From the NCBI RefSeq assembly GCF_026210795.1, contig NC_089450.1:2914001-2978000 (forward strand): a stretch of DNA of 64,000 bases, in the 5' to 3' direction. This document shows positions 33,529 to 44,931 of the stretch, one piece after another (position 1 is the stretch's first letter; each line of letters starts with the position of its first letter). A program made the position numbers and the translations under genes. Source of the DNA: Rhizophagus irregularis. Taxonomy: Eukaryota > Glomeromycota > Glomeromycetes > Glomerales > Glomeraceae. A model generated the notes under the pieces. It saw nothing but the letters and a program-made list of their open reading frames with translations, had not been told where the DNA came from and made no database searches.

Positions 33529-34334
33529 GTGTTCTGAAAGGGTCGAGTTGGGTCGAGTCGGGTCGGGTTTGAGGATGTATTCGAACTCGACCCGAGTATA
33601 AAAAACCCGTACAAATACCCGGGTTAATATTTACATGACCCGACCCCTGACCCGACCCGATATAGTTTAACCCCCGGATAACCCGGGTCCAAATAAAATT
33701 TTCAGATGTTTAAAATATATAATTTTTATTAAATCCTCCTACGCCCAGCCTGATTTCAAACATATACACGCGAGATTTGTATTTGGTTTTAGATTGCTTC
33801 TTTTGGCCGGTTCCCCCAGAAAATATCTTCAACTGTAACACTTTCAATTACAGGTAAAAAAAAAATTTGACCAATTTTAATATTATTCAATGATTACTCT
33901 TACCATTGCTGCTAGGTGTGAAACTGTGAATACTTTACTATAGTTAACTAGTATATTTTCAATAACGAATTAATAAAACTAATAAAATATACTAGTTATT
34001 ATTAAACACATACCTTCCATCATAGTAGAACATCTTGATTTCGATCTGCTCAAGGGTTATAGACTTCTTAATTAAGTTCGTTTTCCAAGAGTTAATTTCT
34101 CAGCCTCACTCATTTTATACACAAACAAAGTTAGAAATTAAAAATCGTGTAATATAAACGTTTAAATATAAATATTTGATTAAACCCGGGTCAACCCAGG
34201 TCAACCCGGGTCAAGCAAAGGTGGACGGGTCGGGTTGAATATAAGACTCGCGTCAAATAATGATAAACCCGATTCAGATTTTAAACACGGGTCGGGTCAA
34301 ATGACCCGGGTTTGACCCGACCCTTTCGGAACAC
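33529..34334. mobile_element. 806-bp TIR element with ACCCG-rich ends and TA target duplication
   Basis: The left end GTGTTCTGAAAGGGTCG and the reverse complement of the right end, GTGTTCCGAAAGGGTCG, differ at one position, and TA flanks both. Inside, GGGTCGGGT and ACCCGGGT motifs repeat densely at both ends. The middle (33720-34080) is AT-rich and includes CATCTTGATTTCGATCTGCTC, shared with the 14.2-14.7 kb fragment. No transposase frame is present, so the element is non-autonomous. Confidence 0.8.
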
Positions 34335-35140
34335 TAAACACAGCCATCTGAGTAAAATTCATAGCTCCAAGTTTCCTTTAACAATCTTATTGCTAATTAG
34401 TTAACACTACATACATATATTATATATTACATAAGACAAATAATCCAAGAAAAATTTTTTATTTATATTATTTGTGTTAAAAAATAAAAGTTTATGAAAA
34501 TCATGTGCTCTAACTTACATGGACATATTCTAAATTTGTATTTTTTATCTCACCATTAAAGATATTTTCAAATCATGTTCAGTTGTAATAATTGCCTTAT
34601 TTAATAGCCTATTTAAAACGCAAAATCGATTATAAATAAAATAAAATAAAAAAAAAAGACGTTGCGTATTGCGTGTTCAAACTGTGCAATAACTTCCTGC
34701 ATCAAATATTTTAACCGTTTGTATTACATTATTTTAATCAGCCGAACGTTACCTGTTACGACTTTGTTAAAAATTTGTCTATCATTTGAAATTTAATATT
34801 TTTGGTTTAAATGTGACCATGTCGGTAACGACTATTGGCTAAATCTTGTAACAAAAAAATACGCGATAATTTTCTTCGGCCCTGTTACGGAGTAACACCA
34901 CTATTCTCAAAATAAAAAAAAAAGGCTTATGATGATTTATGAAAAATTCTAAAAAAACTAACAGGCAAGATGTTGTGCCAATAATTACTATATTAGGAAA
35001 GTATCGTTGTACTGTCTATAAAAGATAGGCCGGTAATTTAGGCCGATTGACAATTTGGGGCGTCTTTTATACTTAGTCCTGTAGGTAAATTATTTGTTGA
35101 TAAACTATTTTGGGAATTTAAATGCAACAAAGATTCTCAC
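34335..35140. other. AT-rich intergenic sequence
   Basis: No coding or structured feature could be recognised. Confidence 0.35.
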
Positions 35141-35500
35141 AAGAAGATAAGAACTTAATAAATTCGACTGGACAAAAGATATTATCTCCGCTCGGTTTAC
35201 AATTTAGAAATGTGAATCGCCTTGGAGACGACCATTTCAAATATAGTTTGCGTTGCGAAAATTCTTTCCCACAGTAAAAATAATGAAACTTATCATTTAG
35301 AACTATACAAATTTTAATTCCAGTTAATTTAAAGGAATTAGTTAATTTACTTGTAGAAATTTAATTTATATCTTTCGCTTGGATCTGTAGTATTGTAAGA
35401 TTTTACGTGTTATCGCTCGTCTATTTACAGATCACAATATAACTTAGCTAATTTTACATCGCATAATACGATCAATTGTTTCATAAATAAAAAATTTGGT
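35140..35500 (-). pseudogene. Integrator-9 3' end fragment (copy E)
   Basis: The segment around 35395-35490 (TTTTACGTGTTATCGCTCG, TTTACAGATCACAATAT, CATAATACGATCAATTGTT) corresponds to 9490-9590, the terminal codons and 3' flank of Integrator-9 copy A. The upstream part (TTGCGAAAATTCTTTCCCAC, AAAAATAATGAAA) resembles 9330-9375. Only the 3' extreme is preserved, in the same orientation as the other copies. Confidence 0.5.
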
Positions 35501-36260
35501 GATGTTCAGACCAATTTCCCTGTATAAGTTAATTTGAATAACATGTCTCCGTCAAATTTATTACGGATAGACTAAATAATTATTTTAGGAATAATAAATT
35601 GATTAATAAATCCGAGATTCTTTATCATTGCAAATTTCAATTATAGCGAAGATTTTAAAAAAGTAGAAATCGTGAAAAATCTAGTGATTTCCTATAATAT
35701 AGTGATCAGTGTATGTCAGCTGTATATTCGAAAATAACATTAATTTTATGAAATTTCCATTTAAAGTTAAAATACTGAATTATTTTAATAAGCAGGATAA
35801 GCATATAAAAATTAGAAATGCTAAAAACATTGCTACACAAATAATTAAAATGTATTTATATGAAATAAATGTTCATTTTTAATTTAATTCTTGTACTAAA
35901 AAAAAAATCAATAAATATTTCTTTTTAAATAATAAATTTTAAACAAAATTACAATAATCTTATATTTACGTAGTAATTAGCCGAAATTAGCTGTTTAATC
36001 TCGAAATAATATGAAAAGGGTTTATTCAAAGTTTCATTATTAAGATTGTAATGAAATTTTTGAATAAGTTTTTTTCATGATCCATTTTGTCACGAAACTT
36101 GTGTTTTAGCTGATCTTTACCAAATGCGATTGTTTAAACAATTAATTGTAATTTCTATAACTTTATAATCCATCTGCATGCAATTTTTTCAATGTTTGAT
36201 CATTAGCGTTCGATCATTGTTAAAAAATTTGATCATTAAATCACCAAATTACCTTAAATT
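35501..36260. other. AT-rich intergenic sequence
   Basis: No recognised gene or repeat, apart from a short inverted GATCATT/AATGATC foldback near 36200. Confidence 0.35.
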
Positions 36261-37245
36261 GATAATATGTTCTCGTTACTTCGTTTTGTCAAATCTTATC
36301 GGTAAAAATTTTTAGAAATTTAGGAACGAACGCGCCAAAACGCAGGAAAATAATTGTATTTTCAATAACAAAAAATAGCTTTTTGTGCTACACAAGAATA
36401 TGTATTTACAAGATTGTCATAATCAACGATATCAGCAATCAACCCAATGTCCATCCTAATCACCAGCAGCTAATGATACTCTCCTGATTAGCTAATCATA
36501 ATCAGCAATATTATGGCCCGCTGTAAGCACAGAAAGTATATACAAAAGTTATTATCTGAATATACAAAAGTTATCATTTGAATATACAAAATTCAATATG
36601 CTACCAATTTGGCCAAATCTAGAATTAAAAAAAAATTACTGCTTAATTTGGAAATCTACTATATATTCAAATGATAACTTTTGTACATTTAAATGATAAC
36701 TTTTGTATATTCAAATGATAACTTTTGTATATTTAAATGTTAACTTTTGTATATTCATATGTCAACTTTTGTATATTCAAATGTTAACTTTATGTTGTAT
36801 ATTCAAATGATAATTTTTGTGTATTAAAATGATAACTTTTGTATATTCAAATAGCCACTTTTGTATATTCAAATGACTACTTTTATACATGTGAATATAC
36901 AAAAGTGGTTATTTGAATATACAATAGTTAATATCTGAATATACATTTTTGTATATTCAAATGATAACTTTTGCATATACTTTTTGTGCTTACGGCAGGC
37001 CATACAATATCAGCAATATCTGATATGATGCTAACGATCAACAATATTCATCAAACCGCGGCCATAATCACCATCACAATTATCAACAGTCCAATGGTAA
37101 TAATCATCACAACAACAATAATAATAATCTTCGCAATTCCTTTCGCCTCGATCTAATACATTTTCTATATTGCTTAGCATTACTACTAATTTTCCTCAAA
37201 TTCAGATATTCAGCAAGTTCTTCAGGATTTCGATGATAAAATCTG
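36260..37245 (+). pseudogene. Asn/Gln-rich gene relic split by a foldback element
   Basis: The 5' part (36260-36420) matches the upstream region of the 2962 gene (GAACGCGCCAAAACGCAGG, GTGCTACACAAGAAT). Next come coding-like scraps (AATCAACGATATCAGCAA, CACCAGCAGC). After the 489-bp insertion, 37003-37240 holds GATGCTAACGATCAACAATA, CACCATCACAATTATCAACA and the conserved 3' end GATATTCAGCAAGTTCTTC...TCGATGATAAAATC. Frames are broken and most of the repeat region is deleted. This is a dead member of the family at 2962, 6743 and 54711. Confidence 0.75.
36514..37002. mobile_element. 489-bp foldback MITE built of 22-bp repeats, TA-flanked
   Basis: The ends are TGGCCCGCTGTAAGCACA and, reverse-complemented, TGGCCTGCCGTAAGCACA, with TA outside each. 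Inward, both arms carry AAAGTATAT and then repeated TATTCAAATGATAACTTTTG units: about two in the left arm and more than ten in the right, with an inverted group near 36895. Only about 85 bp near 36600 are free of the repeat. The element sits inside the Asn/Gln-rich pseudogene. Confidence 0.85.
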
Positions 37246-38030
37246 ATTATTAGTAATAAATAATAACTTTCGAGTTTCTCTCAATGTATAATAAGGCTTC
37301 GATCTGGATGAAAACAGTTCCGTACACAAAAAAAATCCGGCCCAAAAATAAAAAATTATTTTGAAAAAAGTTTGGATTTACAACTAATCGGCGATAATTC
37401 GGGCAAGAATAATAGTGCCGGCCAGGTTTGCAATGTAACATTACTTAATAAAACTTAATAAAAAATTTTTTACCCAGTGAACAAACTATTTTCCTGATGT
37501 CACGTGGTCATAATTTCGGCCGGAATTACAAATTTTGGCCAAAATTATCTAAGACGCGGAATTTTTAATTTTGGTATTCTCAATAGTCTTATTGGTAACT
37601 CACAACATCGAGTATATATATTAATTGAAAAAAAAAATCTTCATGAAAAAATAATTACAGTATGGTTGATGCGCCATTGGTTCGTTTAAGTTACATTTAT
37701 TAACCTGCATAAATAGTAATGCAGATCAATAATAAATGAAAAACAATGTATTGTATTATAACAATGGGCGGAGTTATCAGATAACCATTGATAATATGTT
37801 CACTGTATATTATATATACTGTATATAAAATAAAAAATTTTATATCGGAAAAAAAAATTTCTTATTAAGAAAAACATTTAAACAATTTAGCTATTTACAA
37901 TCATTTATTATAAATTCATTTTGTGAATTTTTGAGTTAATACGCCAAATGAATGATGTTATTGATGTAAATAGTGATAAACTTTGACAGAACTTTTTTTT
38001 TTACTTTTCTTTTTCAAGTTATGTAGAATT
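37246..38030. other. Intergenic sequence with GGCC-type repeat scraps
   Basis: CATAATTTCGGCCGGAATTA and ATTTTGGCCAAAATTATC at 37510-37550 form an imperfect palindrome similar to motifs at 21.5, 48.7, 49.3, 50.9 and 51.8 kb. No gene is supported: the open frames at 37250-37441 and 37504-37689 show no protein-like composition. Confidence 0.4.
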
Positions 38031-38589
38031 TAGGGATGGCAAAAAGCGTTTTAAAACATGTTTTAAAAGTGTTTTAAAGCATTAAGCACTTTACTAGCCT
38101 TTATTACATAATACATATTTACAATAATAATTTAAGCGCTTTATTATATAATATATATTTAGAGTATATCCGGTCCGACCTTGTTGGGAATTTATTTGTA
38201 ATAGCTTAGTGATACTAGTGATCCTCTACTATTCGTTGAATAAAATGTGCGCTAACTCTTAAAAAAAAAAAAAATTATATATTTTTTAATTTTAAATCTT
38301 CTAATCGATCAATTAAATCAATAACTAATGTCATTTCCACAATAATTACACACATTTGACGAGATGTTTTTCGCAACTTTCCAAAGTGCTTACGGACGTC
38401 TTCTGATGATGGTCTTCCACGAGAATAATTTTAAAAAAAGGTTGCTTAAAAATACAAAAAAGGTCATTAAAAAATAATTACCATAATCATGCCGATCAAT
38501 GTTTTAAAACAAAAAAAAAACGTTTTAAAACAATAAAAACTGATTTAAATCGCTTTAAAACATCTTGTTTTAAATCACGTGCCATCCTA
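38031..38589 (-). mobile_element. hAT-type element remnant with BED zinc-finger coding trace
   Basis: The termini TAGGGATGGCA and, reverse-complemented, TAGGATGGCA resemble hAT ends. Inside, the minus strand at about 38440-38320 reads RGRPSSEDVRKHFGKLRKTS, then, one base out of frame, VCNYCGNDI. This is the BED-finger pattern found at the N-terminus of hAT transposases (W/H-F ... C-X2-C). No 8-bp target duplication is evident. TTTTAAAAC repeats lie in both arms. The element is non-autonomous and frameshifted. Confidence 0.65.
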
Positions 38590-40430
38590 TCATAACCGAA
38601 TTTTGGAGAAATATTAGTATGTTTTTTTAATTATATGTTCAGTAGTACATTTATGAGTGATATATGACCTCTATTAGTAGAAAAATTGTTAAAGATTGAA
38701 AAAAAAAAATTATTCAAATGTAATAATAAAAAATATATCTGCTTTTATTTATTTATTAGATTTTTTTAATGTATTTATAATTCGTGTATTTTACTAAAAA
38801 TTGAAAAATAAAGAAAAAACGATTATATTCAAAAAATACATATATATTTTTTGGTAGTCGAATAAGCGGAAAATACAATTTTAAATGAAAATAATGAAAA
38901 TATAATAATCGTAGATAATAATAAAATAACGCGAAATTAAATAAGAACCCATTTTAAAAATTCTAATTAATAAGAAATAAGGGTATTTTATTGTCAATGT
39001 TTGTTTCAATTTATTAAAAAAGGTTCTTCCAATGTAAAGAAATTATCCTATTAAAAATTGAAAGTTTCAATTCGATTCAACGAGTTTTCAATATTGATAT
39101 ATTGTAAGTGACGATAAAATAAAGATAATCATATTATTCGTAAAATGTGATCCGAAAAAAATTTTCGTACCGCAGAACGCGCAATTAAATAAGAAAAAAA
39201 TTTTGAATTCTATCTATAAATGTGCAACACAAATGTTTCTTTTTGTCCATTATACAAAGAAAACAATTGAAAATACACTTATCAATGAATCCATGTCGAA
39301 AGAAGATTCCTTTGATAAGTGAAAATAGATAAATATATAAATCGATCTGCGAGTGTAAGATTTTGCGATAACGAAGTATATACAATTAAAAAAAAAAGAA
39401 AGTTGATTTATAAATTCCTATCTTTTGCCAATTTTTTTGATTTAATAGTTTGCCTTAATAAAATGGAATCCTATTGAAAAATTGATTTATCAGATCATTC
39501 GTTGTATTTTGTCGAGAAAGGTTCATGATACGATTCAATGTGTCATCATTATTGATGGTCCCTTTCAATTGAGCTCATCTTCGATATATTCCATTTACAA
39601 TCCGCTTTCTCCTTATTCGATTCTGTCTTCGAGAAATCATTGCCGTGTATTTTAATTTATGTATGTATCTTTTTTTATTTTATTTATTTTATTTTATTTT
39701 ATTTTATTTATTTTTTTTTTGAAGGAAGAAATAAAAAAAATTATCTTATGGTAAAATCTGTATTTATAATAAAAGCATTTTATTTATTGAACGAACCCAA
39801 ATGTATCAACTTTAGAAAGAAAAAAGAAAAAACCAGATAATACTGTACACTTCAATCGCGCTATGCAACTACATACGTTACTGCTGACGATCAAATCAAA
39901 AGGCAATCTTCCAATTTAGAAATGCAAAAAGGATCAAGATTAGGATACTATAAATTGCCCATCTTTAATTGTAATTTTTCGATATAATATAATTTTAAAA
40001 TTCCTACAGTATTCTAAGCGATCTATGCTCCATTTTATATCCCAATAATTCCGAAAAAATAATCTGTATTTAAATTATTGATTACAGTATCTTAACGATC
40101 CACGTTCTAAATATTTTAATTTAAATAATCAATACAAGTTAAATTTTGATCCCGATATTTTTCGATGATGTTTTAGTTAACCTCTCTTTCTATAATATAG
40201 ATAAAAATGATTTTAAAGCAAATATCCCAAAGATTAAAAAGATTTACTAATAGTTTTAATGAAAACGATATAATCTTGTATATATTTGGAGAACTTTTCA
40301 TGCAAAAGAAAATTCCAAAATTGCTTTATAATATAAATTATTTGCAAAGCTTAAAATACTACACAAACACATTTTTTCATAATCATTAAATATTACTACT
40401 AATTACACCCATTTAATACCTAAAGTTAAA
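38590..40430. other. AT-rich region without a supported gene
   Basis: Open frames of 60-67 codons at 39185, 39640 and 40207 have composition-driven sequences (for example F/I/Y-rich from TTTATTTTAT repeats at 39660-39715). The 60-codon frame at 40207-40389 (MILKQISQRLKRF start) is the most protein-like but has no other support. Confidence 0.4.
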
Positions 40431-40900
40431 GTTTGGACTATTTAGCTTCTCAAGCAGCCCTGGTGATCGAGAGAGTTTTAAAGTTTTTAACTAAATAAAA
40501 CAAAAACCCGCTATTCCAAGCTAAATTTTTACGCTCTGACGCTCAAATTGTAAGAAAGGTTTGAAACATCTCTTAAATCAATTAAATAAAAGATTCTCAT
40601 TTAGTACACCTTATCATGTTCATCTGTAATTTCCAGTTTCATCAAATTCCAAGAAGCTTCGAAACCGTAGGTTATTGGTTCGACTCCAATAAGGTGTCCC
40701 ACTCCGCATTCCTACAAATTGAAAAAAAAGAAAGGAAACATTAGACTTTTCTTAAATAAAAATACTTCCACTTAAACAGCCTTACTAACCTTATGTTCAG
40801 TTCAGTTATTCATTCAAGTCTTCAAGAATTGAAATCCAGCATGTAAGTATCTCCAATTCTACATAATGAATAAAAGGGAAGGGAAATATTAGATACTGTA
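40430..40900 (-). other. Short exon cluster with array-like introns
   Basis: On the minus strand an exon at 40711-40610 (102 nt, exactly 34 codons, reading ECGVGHLIGVEP and ITYGFEASWNLM) lies between a TTTGTAG acceptor and a GTGTAC donor. Upstream, 40858-40790 is bounded by TATGTAG and a GTTAGT donor. The intron between them (TCTAATGTTTCCTTTC, then a T-rich tract) resembles those of the 18.3-21.4 kb micro-exon array. Only the 102-nt exon is convincingly open. The gene identity is unknown and it may be a fragment. Confidence 0.4.
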
Positions 40901-40959
40901 TATTCTTAAGTACTTAAATATATATCTGTGATGTCCAATTCTAGTATGTGCGAGGTGAG

Positions 40960-42963
40960 ATAAGCGATGCAGGCAAAAGTACTTTTATAACTTGAAGTTC
41001 TCTTCTTCAAATTCATCTATTCTATATCATTGAAGAAAAGTATTAATATATATTAGAAGGTCCGTCGCGTCTGATGTACAAGAAATTATAAATCACGTGT
41101 AACAAATTAATAAAATAATGTGATACAAAATATAAAAGGAAATAAGCAGGGGTAGTTAGATTCAAAATGACGTAAGTGGATGGAAGGTGGAAAATTGCAT
41201 GGGTCACAGATCTAGTAAAACTCATTTATTTATTTATTTTTTTTCTTATGAAAATTTCAAAACGTTGATTTGATGGATTTTCGTTGATTAATACAAATAA
41301 TTATTAAACATTAACTTACATTTTCTGTCAAACAGTCTTAACCCGATTCTCCGATATGTTGAGATTTATATATACTTATTTATCATTGACTGTTTATCGA
41401 ATATGTAAACCTCAAACGCCAACATTTTCTCCTCACAAAAATATTTGCCATCCAGTTACGAAAAAAAAGTGTACACTATAATGTTATAATAATAAGTTGA
41501 TTGCTGCACCGCTACATGGCCGATCAAGATAAGGTACGTTCTGTATTTTTCTTGTGATAATCTATCAGCCCTAGATGCATAGTCACGATCGTGATAATAG
41601 GTAATAGAAGATTATATTAGCGAAAAACATACATCTATCTGGTTCTTATATTATTGTTATCAATAATTAATTAACGTACCGATTCCTCATATAATATGAG
41701 GAATTCCTTATAGTTAAAGAAATAGATTCATCACAAGACGAGTGGGTGACTAACTTGAACACTCCATCATAAAGGGTATATCACGTAATCCTATAACCCT
41801 AGGTGTTGACTAAAAAAACTCATTATATCAAAAATAATTCCATTCATCATATAAGGGAATAAAATATTTTCTTAAAATATTGGCTGATAAATGTAATTAA
41901 CCAATTAATTAACGTATTAAAGAATACTATTAAAATCACGTTAAACTTAAAACTCAATTATTTATACCAATTTGTCAACACAATTTCAAATTCCATGAGT
42001 GGTATTCAAATCAAGCTCTTCCTCATCACGCAAATAGCAACTCCAACTGACATCATTGAATACCGAATCAAATGGTAAAGGATGATGGTGACGCGACAGT
42101 AATCCTTAAAAAAGTATTCATCTTTTTTTTAAAAATAAATAAATAAATAAATAAAATATCCTTAAATAGTAGCTTACCTTTTTTCCACAATTAATTATCC
42201 GATTAGTACTACCAGGACAGTAACCGAAATATATACAGTATAATATAACGAAAAATTACTGGACCCACCAGATGATCACCAAATCTTACAAGTCTCACTT
42301 TATCAATACAAGATTGAATGCCTGCTATTAAATATAAAGATCGCATATCATTCCAATCTGTAGTGACGCCAGTGAATGGTTCTACCTTGAAGTACACCAT
42401 CACCGAATAACTTTCATCTGTCTATAAAAAAAAATCAATCAATAAAAATATCTTTAAATGATTATTTAACATTTGAAGAAATCTTACCATCCAAATAAAA
42501 CTATAGGTTCTATAGCGCAAATCTTTCTTTTGACATCAGTATAGTTGGTAACATAAAGTAAAGCCAACATATGATTATAATTAATAATAAATATGAAGTT
42601 CGATCGATGTTACTAAATTCTGGCGTTTCCGCCGAAATTTGACATGCTCGACGAACTTCACCGCCACTACCATCATCAGCTGAATCAATTAAATAGTCCA
42701 ATTTACGACATTTCTTGTCATATTCATTATTTTCTGATATAGCATCATCGGATGATGATGAATGATCCGAGTGACCCGACATACGAAAAATAATGTATGT
42801 TGTTATGGTAGAAGTAGGAAGTATGTAATCCACAATCTATTAAGAAATTAAATTTGATTAAAATAGTTATGATTCGATGGATGCAATTTATTAAATTAGT
42901 ATAATAGTAATTTAATTTAACAATAAAAAAATTAAATGGTAGTTACCTAATTTCATTTTTATC
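40960..42963 (-). pseudogene. Integrator complex subunit 9-like pseudogene (copy B)
   Basis: Nearly every exon of copy A can be followed, starting from ATGAAATTAG/GTAACTAC at 42963. The linker exon reads DHSSSSDDAISENNEYDKK and SGGEVRRACQIS. Then come DWNDMRSLYLIAGIQSCIDK, with Trp intact where copy A has TGA, and GYCPGSTNRIINCG. The TTCAAATTCATCTATTCTA block near 41012 matches the last exon. Exons 5-7 are eroded and the N-terminal lactamase exons are missing, as in copy A. Frameshifts differ from those of copy A, so the two decayed separately after duplication of an already shortened locus. Confidence 0.75.
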
Positions 42964-43700
42964 TAATTGATAACAGATAATATTTGATGTAAAAAAAAGA
43001 TTTATACTGATTTTAACGTGATTCAGCATTCGTGATCACGTGAACGAATTTGCATGGAAGTAAATGTCTTTTCGTTTTGAAATAAATCTATTATAATGAA
43101 ACCTATTACAATTTAGTCAAAGTCTTAACTAGCTTTTTGTAGCACCATATTCGTGAACCTTAAAAAAAAAAATATTGAACTATATACCAAAAAAATATAC
43201 AAAGAAAAAAATGGTTTCCTTTATGCAAGTAGAAACTTTTAATCATGAGATAAATATTAGAAACTAACTGCAATAATATCGAGAAAAAAACAATTATGAA
43301 TCATGCGAGATGGCATGCTCGCGTTTATTTATTTTTCTTTTTTTATTCTCACGTTAAAAAGATTTCCCACAGTAAACACTTATATATTGTGTAGCGGTTC
43401 TTATATACCGTAGCCTGCTCCTCGTTTACCTTCTCCTTTCTCGTTTCTCAAACTAATCGCTAATATGCAAAGTTTGGATAAATCACACATGCAAATTGGC
43501 AATTTTATTTAAATAGATGTTGGCACATGTTCTCTACATTACTGTCTAAACTTAGAATAGAGAAATTAACTAAATAAAGGTATGGTCTCATTGACACTGT
43601 GCTTAAAATAGAAATCAAAATTTCATTGGCCGGAAAGAAAATATTTTACCGGTAAATTCTTATATTCTGGATCTTTACCCGGCTAATTTTTATTTATAGC
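42964..43700. other. AT-rich sequence upstream of Integrator-9 copy B
   Basis: No gene recognised. Two near-palindromic CACGTGA-containing sites (43035) occur; similar CACGTG-containing sequence appears at several places in the window. Confidence 0.35.
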
Positions 43701-43704
43701 GTCT

Positions 43705-44170
43705 AAAAAAAATCTCTACCTGGGTCACCTGGCAGATGGACCCGGGTGAAAGCCAGGTCAACCCAACCCGTCAACCCACCCGTAATCCATATAAAAATTA
43801 CTAATTATATATTAATTTCTTTTGTTATATAATAGCTTTATGATCAAAAAAGACAAATTTTATTTATATTTCAAATATTATTAACTACAAGCTTTACAAT
43901 ATAAACTATTTCTTTTAACAAATCTAATGAATATCATCTGATACTGTACAATTCCAAGATAACTTCATCATTTTACTAATTTATTAATAATTAATACTAA
44001 ACGGGATTACGGGAACTTTAATGACTTACATTGATCAATAAAAAAATTTAATTAACAACAAGGACTATACAGGTGACCCGACGGGTAATCTGCCAGATTG
44101 ACCTGAAGGTTAACCCGCGGATACCCGCCCACCACGGGTAACCCGGGTATAATCCAAACCGGGTCTAATC
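43705..44170. mobile_element. ACCCGGGT-rich element related to the 33.5-kb TIR family
   Basis: Both ends of this segment are filled with ACCCGGGT, GGTCAACCC and GGGTAACCCGGG motifs, around an AT-rich centre of about 250 bp. ATCTCTAC occurs just inside the left end and at the right end. Clean terminal inverted repeats and a target duplication could not be defined, so boundaries are approximate. Confidence 0.5.
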
Positions 44171-44859
44171 TCTACATTTTTAAGATGACTCCATATATTA
44201 TCCGGTAAATTTCAACAGATTTAGGAAAAATCCGAAGAAAATACGTGGTAGTTTACGTAATAATGTATCTGTTAATAACTTTATTTATACTATTAAAAAG
44301 GTTAAAAATTTAAATTAAGGTTTCGGGATTTATTTTCATTTGAAAATCAATAATTTGTGAACAATATAGGATTGGTTTCTATTATCCGTTATACAGTATC
44401 TTGCACGTAGATGAAGATACTGTTATTGATGGTGCATGATTTTTCTCTCTATGGAATTTCATTGAAATTGACCACACGAAACAAATTCGCACTTTAAAGT
44501 ACATATTATAATACAGTTGATAAAGAAAACAATAATTTCAACAATAAAGGTAAGTATAAAAGAGCCCGCGAAATTTTTTTTTTCAAAAAAAAAACTGTAT
44601 ACAGTATATGGTATATAGACAGATACACATATGAGTAATATAACTAAAATAATTTTGTTACCTTCGGTTAAATAAAATGCATAACGGAAGGCATGAAAAT
44701 ATTAACATATGACAATGCTTACTTTAAAGTAATACATGCCTATATGCTTTATTATTAAATACATACTATATTAATATTTATTATTTTTGTACAATGTAGA
44801 ATTTCCAAATAAATAAAATAAATACACTTTAAATATACATATACAAAGTAACAAAGAAA
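44171..44859. other. AT-rich intergenic sequence
   Basis: No recognisable gene or repeat structure. Confidence 0.35.
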
Positions 44860-44931
44860 ACGCCTTCTCAAAAAAGACATAGAATATACAGAAGACTTAT
44901 TCGAACTAACGTACCAATTAATTATCAATAA
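44860..44931 (+). pseudogene. Start-lost, truncated paralogue of the small basic protein gene
   Basis: The frame reads TPSQKRHRIYRRLIRTNVPI, then NYQ and stop. It matches the 62-residue protein at 46919 (NRIYRRHIQLNVPINNRD). The start codon position is ACG instead of ATG (44860-44862), and a TAA after NYQ removes the C-terminal half. Confidence 0.65.

Noticed and set aside
40606-40697. tRNA-like arrangement: ACACCTT/AAGGTGT acceptor and perfect T-arm ATTGG-TTCGACT-CCAAT
   Set aside because: No D-arm or A-box and no anticodon stem can be formed, the length is 92 nt, and the sequence lies almost entirely in a 34-codon exon open on the opposite strand.
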